Source: Pseudomonadota bacterium
GTDB taxonomy: Bacteria; Pseudomonadota; Gammaproteobacteria; Burkholderiales; Burkholderiaceae_C
Assembly: GCA_023442945.1 (NCBI GenBank)
Contig: JAEZWW010000033.1
Coordinates: 1 to 64,000 of the forward strand
Length of the DNA: 64,000 nt
Reading direction: 5' to 3'
Below, piece by piece: positions 61,150 to 64,000 of this stretch. The notes under the pieces are model-generated. The model was not told where the DNA came from. It searched no databases and worked only from the letters and a program-made list of their open reading frames with translations. The translations under genes were made by a program, and so were the position numbers. Within the stretch, counting starts at the first letter, position 1. Each line of letters starts with the position of its first letter.

Positions 61150-62945
61150 CGACCACCACGACGCGCCCGGCACCCCTGACCCCAGTTCGGACCTACCACG
61201 GCCCTGTCCAATGGCGGCATCTGGTGGAATGGCTGCGCGAAGACGGCGTCATCACGCCGGAAGAGGCTGAGCGCACGATCGCCCGCTGCTCGCAAGCTGA
61301 AAGCGCGCAGCCTGCATTGGTCCGGTTGGCGGCGGTGGGTGTTCAGCGTGCGGTGGACGGGCAGTCGCTTGATGTGGAGGCGCTGACGCAGTTTCTTGCG
61401 CGCCGCGCTGGTCTGGATTACCTGCGCGTCGATCCGTTGAAGGTCGATGCGGGCAAGGTCGGCGAGGTCATGAGCGCCAGCTACGCCGAGCGCCACAAGG
61501 TTTTGCCGGTGCTGGTGACGCCCGGCGAGGTGGTGATCGCCACCAGCGAACCCTTTGTCGACGACTGGGTGGGCGAGGTGGAGCGCCAAACCCGGCGCAA
61601 GGTCCGGCGTGTGGTGTCGAATCCGGCGGAGATCAAACGCTACACGGCGGAGTTCTTTGCGTTGGCCAAGTCGGTGCGCAATGCACTCAAGAGCGGCGGC
61701 GCGACGGGCGCGGCCAGCTTCGAACAGTTGGTCGAGCTTGGGAAGTCCGGCAAACAGCTGGACGCGAACGACCAGGGCGTTATCCAGGTCGTTGACTGGC
61801 TCTGGCAGTACGCTTTTGACCAGCGCGCGAGTGATATCCACCTGGAGCCGCGCCGCGACCAAGGGGTGATCCGGTTTCGTATCGATGGCGTGCTGCACCC
61901 CGTGTACCAGGTGCCGCCCGGTGTGATGAACGCCATCACTGCCCGGGTGAAGCTGCTGGGGCGCATGGACGTGGTGGAGCGCCGCCGCCCGCAGGACGGC
62001 CGCATCAAGACGCGCGGGCCGAACGGCGACGAGTTTGAGATGCGCTTGTCGACGTTGCCGACAGCGTTTGGCGAAAAACTCGTCATGCGCATTTTCGATC
62101 CGGACACGGCGGTCAAGGACTTGTCGGCGCTGGGCTTCACGCCGCACGACGCGGAGCGCTGGGAAGCCCTGGTCGGTCGCCCGCACGGCATCATTCTGGT
62201 GACCGGCCCGACCGGGTCGGGCAAGACGACAACGCTGTACTCCACCTTGCGCCGCGTCGCAACGGAATCGGTGAACGTCAGCACGATTGAAGATCCGATC
62301 GAGAAGATCGACCCGGCGCTGAACCAGACCCAGGTGCAGCCGCAGCTCGACTTCAGTTTCGCCGAAGGCGTGCGCGCCCTTATGCGGCAGGACCCGGACA
62401 TCATCATGATCGGTGAGATCCGCGACTTGGAAACGGCCGAGATGGCGGTGCAGGCGGCGCTGACCGGGCACCTGGTGTTCAGCACATTGCACACCAACGA
62501 TGCGCCGTCGGCGCTGACGCGTTTGATGGAGTTGGGCGTACCGTCGTACTTGCTGAACGCCACCATCCTGGGCGTGCTGGCACAGCGTTTGGTGCGCACC
62601 TTGTGTCCGGCGTGCAAGCAACCGGACGAACGCGGCACGACCGAGATTCTGGCCGAGGCGGTCAAGCCCTGGAAGATCAACAGCGGCAACTACCGTCCCT
62701 ACAAGCCGGTCGGTTGTGTGGACTGCCGCATGACCGGCTACCGCGGCCGCATGGGCATCTACGAATTGCTGACCGTGACCGAGGCTTTCCGTGGCCAGGT
62801 GCATGCGGACGTCGGCATGGCCCCGCTGCGCAAGCAGGCCGTGATCGACGGTATGCGCCCGTTGCGGCTGGCCGGCGCCATGCGCGCGGCCGAAGGTTTG
62901 ACCACCTTGGAAGAAGTCATCGCGGCGACCCCGCCACTGACCTGA
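61146..62945 (+). CDS. GspE/PilB-family secretion or pilus ATPase
   Basis: This is a hexameric ATPase of type II secretion or type IV pilus machines. The 599 residues have an N-terminal MshEN-like domain (about residues 25-170), then the N2 domain (ASDIHLEPRRDQGVIRFRIDG). Walker A is GPTGSGKTT, followed by the Asp box, Walker B with IMIGEIRD, the His box (GHLVFSTLHTND) and the zinc site CPAC...CVDC. The ATG at 61146 overlaps the upstream stop. No other T2SS or pilus genes are in the window, so the machine it serves lies elsewhere. Confidence 0.9.
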   Translation: MTTTTTRPAPLTPVRTYHGPVQWRHLVEWLREDGVITPEEAERTIARCSQAESAQPALVRLAAVGVQRAVDGQSLDVEALTQFLARRAGLDYLRVDPLKVDAGKVGEVMSASYAERHKVLPVLVTPGEVVIATSEPFVDDWVGEVERQTRRKVRRVVSNPAEIKRYTAEFFALAKSVRNALKSGGATGAASFEQLVELGKSGKQLDANDQGVIQVVDWLWQYAFDQRASDIHLEPRRDQGVIRFRIDGVLHPVYQVPPGVMNAITARVKLLGRMDVVERRRPQDGRIKTRGPNGDEFEMRLSTLPTAFGEKLVMRIFDPDTAVKDLSALGFTPHDAERWEALVGRPHGIILVTGPTGSGKTTTLYSTLRRVATESVNVSTIEDPIEKIDPALNQTQVQPQLDFSFAEGVRALMRQDPDIIMIGEIRDLETAEMAVQAALTGHLVFSTLHTNDAPSALTRLMELGVPSYLLNATILGVLAQRLVRTLCPACKQPDERGTTEILAEAVKPWKINSGNYRPYKPVGCVDCRMTGYRGRMGIYELLTVTEAFRGQVHADVGMAPLRKQAVIDGMRPLRLAGAMRAAEGLTTLEEVIAATPPLT

Positions 62946-63130
62946 TCGGCGCCCCTCGCTGATCGACACGGACCGCGCCGCGAATCGCGCGAAAGTGCGG
63001 CGCCCGGCGCCACCAGTCGCGTGCGGCTATAGGGGTATTCCCGACAACAGGTAGGTGGAATCCACATCGACCTGTCACTGGGCTGTCGTCAGAATCACCC
63101 GTTGCGAAATTGCAATTGAGGAGATGACGC

Positions 63131-63619
63131 GTGCGCATAAAAAGTCAGAAGGACTTTTTCGCTGGCCTCTTGTACATGGGCATTGGCATTGCCTTTTCCT
63201 GGGGCGCGACGAACTACACCATCGGTGACGGGGCCCGTATGGGTCCGGGTTACTTTCCGCTGTTGCTGGGCATCGTGTTGGCCGTGATCGGGGCCATCGT
63301 GATGTTCCGCGCTTTGGTGGTCGAAACTGCCGACGGCGAACCCATCGGCAAATGGGCCTGGAAGCCCCTGGCGCTGATCATCCTGGCCAACTTCGTGTTC
63401 GGCATCCTCCTTGGTGGCGTGCCCAGCATGGGTATCCCCGCGATGGGCTTGATCGCGGCGATCTACGGGCTGACCTTTCTGGCTGCCCTGGCGGGGACGG
63501 AATTCAAGTTCCTGGAAGTCCTGATCCTTGCGACGATTCTGGCGGTCGGCAGCTGGTTCGCGTTCGTCTGGGGCCTGAACCTGCAGTTCCAGGTCTGGCC
63601 GAGCTTCATCTCCGGTTGA
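63131..63619 (+). CDS. tctB: Tripartite tricarboxylate transporter small membrane subunit
   Basis: TctB is the small membrane subunit of a TTT-family transporter for citrate or other carboxylates. The 162 residues show four hydrophobic segments, with DFFAGLLYMGIGIAF and GDGARMGPGYFPLLLGIVLAVIG typical of the family. A GTG at 63131 follows GAGGAGA with suitable spacing. It is followed 19 bases later by tctA. The usual periplasmic receptor gene tctC is not present upstream. Confidence 0.9.
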   Translation: MRIKSQKDFFAGLLYMGIGIAFSWGATNYTIGDGARMGPGYFPLLLGIVLAVIGAIVMFRALVVETADGEPIGKWAWKPLALIILANFVFGILLGGVPSMGIPAMGLIAAIYGLTFLAALAGTEFKFLEVLILATILAVGSWFAFVWGLNLQFQVWPSFISG

Positions 63620-63638
63620 GCGCGAGGAGACCAACACC

Positions 63639-64000
63639 ATGGATTTGATCAACAACCTTTCGCTCGGGTTCTCCGTCGCCTTCACGATGCAGAACCTGTT
63701 GTACGCGTTCATCGGCTGCCTGTTGGGCACGCTGATCGGCGTGCTGCCCGGCGTCGGCCCCGTGGCGACCATCGCCATGCTGCTGCCCGCGACTTATGCG
63801 TTGCCCCCCGTGGCGGCGCTGATCATGCTGGCCGGCATCTATTACGGCGCGCAGTACGGTGGCTCCACCACCGCCATTCTGGTCAACTTGCCCGGTGAGT
63901 CCTCGTCGGTGGTGACGGTGATCGATGGCTACCAGATGGCGAGAAAAGGGCGGGCAGGGCCGGCGTTGGCGGCGGCAGGTATCGGCTCGTTCATCGCCGG
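63639..64000 (+). CDS. tctA: Tripartite tricarboxylate transporter large subunit, truncated by the window end
   Basis: The ATG at 63639 follows GAGGAGA and opens a frame that runs off the window after about 120 residues. Visible TctA motifs are GCLLGTLIGVLPGVGPVATIAML and YYGAQYGGSTTAILVNLPGE, the glycine-rich first repeat of the large permease subunit (normally about 500 residues). It forms the transport channel together with TctB. Confidence 0.93.
   Translation, partial: MDLINNLSLGFSVAFTMQNLLYAFIGCLLGTLIGVLPGVGPVATIAMLLPATYALPPVAALIMLAGIYYGAQYGGSTTAILVNLPGESSSVVTVIDGYQMARKGRAGPALAAAGIGSFIA

Overview
The window is a high-GC chromosomal segment of a betaproteobacterium, most likely Burkholderiales and Comamonadaceae-like. 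I infer this from PhaR-type PHA regulation, the rpsB-to-lpxB order, the greA/DUF4149/yhbY/rlmE/ftsH/folP/glmM neighbourhood, an IPTL-CTERM protein and a TctBA transporter. The genus cannot be fixed from sequence alone. There are no rRNA genes, CRISPR arrays, insertion sequences or prophage genes. One tRNA gene, Leu(CAG), is present.

Layout. Bases 1-9,000: a zinc-ribbon membrane protein running off the left edge, a small unknown gene, aconitase acnA, a LysE/ArgO exporter, a flavin monooxygenase, phaR and rimO. Bases 9,000-18,300: tRNA-Leu facing away from rnr (RNase R), an SDR, the NAD(P)HX repair enzyme with a small membrane protein, an AT-richer islet of unrecognised small genes, then a racemase and dadA in convergent orientation. 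Bases 18,400-35,200: the translation and envelope cluster rpsB-tsf-pyrH-frr-uppS-cdsA-dxr-rseP-bamA-skp-lpxD-fabZ-lpxA-(two unknown genes)-lpxB-rnhB-RNA methyltransferase. Bases 35,200-41,500: carA and carB, separated by three accessory genes, two of them tandem paralogous lipoproteins. Bases 41,580-46,735: a five-gene ferric-siderophore uptake operon in which every junction overlaps by 4 bases. It has a Fur-like box and a divergent AraC regulator, and its ABC ATPase carries an in-frame TAA where the A-loop tyrosine is expected. Bases 46,900-60,300: greA, DUF4149, kdoO, an IPTL-CTERM glycine-rich secreted protein, a glycosyltransferase, yhbY, rlmE, ftsH, folP, a TorA-like molybdoenzyme fused to a cytochrome c domain, and glmM. 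Bases 60,300-64,000: a spermidine-synthase-like protein, a GspE/PilB ATPase, and tctB with a truncated tctA.

How the genes work together. The backbone joins translation (rpsB, tsf, frr) to outer-membrane construction: isoprenoid precursors (dxr, uppS), phospholipid (cdsA), beta-barrel assembly (bamA, skp), lipid A (lpxD, fabZ, lpxA, lpxB) and sigma-E proteolysis (rseP). Accessory units (lipoproteins, iron uptake, Kdo hydroxylase with surface protein, TMAO/DMSO-type respiration) sit at the joints of these conserved clusters.

The most unusual signal is a dispersed, degenerate element of about 40-60 bp. I find about 17 copies, with core AGCTGSCYGCGCAGAT followed by CTAGGGC and small flanking inverted repeats. 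Seven copies lie between genes. Ten appear to lie in frame inside conserved genes (acnA, rimO, nnr, dadA, dxr, lpxB, the SpoU methyltransferase, carA, the DUF4149 gene, folP). All six copies in one orientation relative to the gene use the same frame and give a recurring peptide like S-A-Q-P-A-T. This resembles the Rickettsia palindromic elements in behaviour and is the strongest candidate here for a little-described system.
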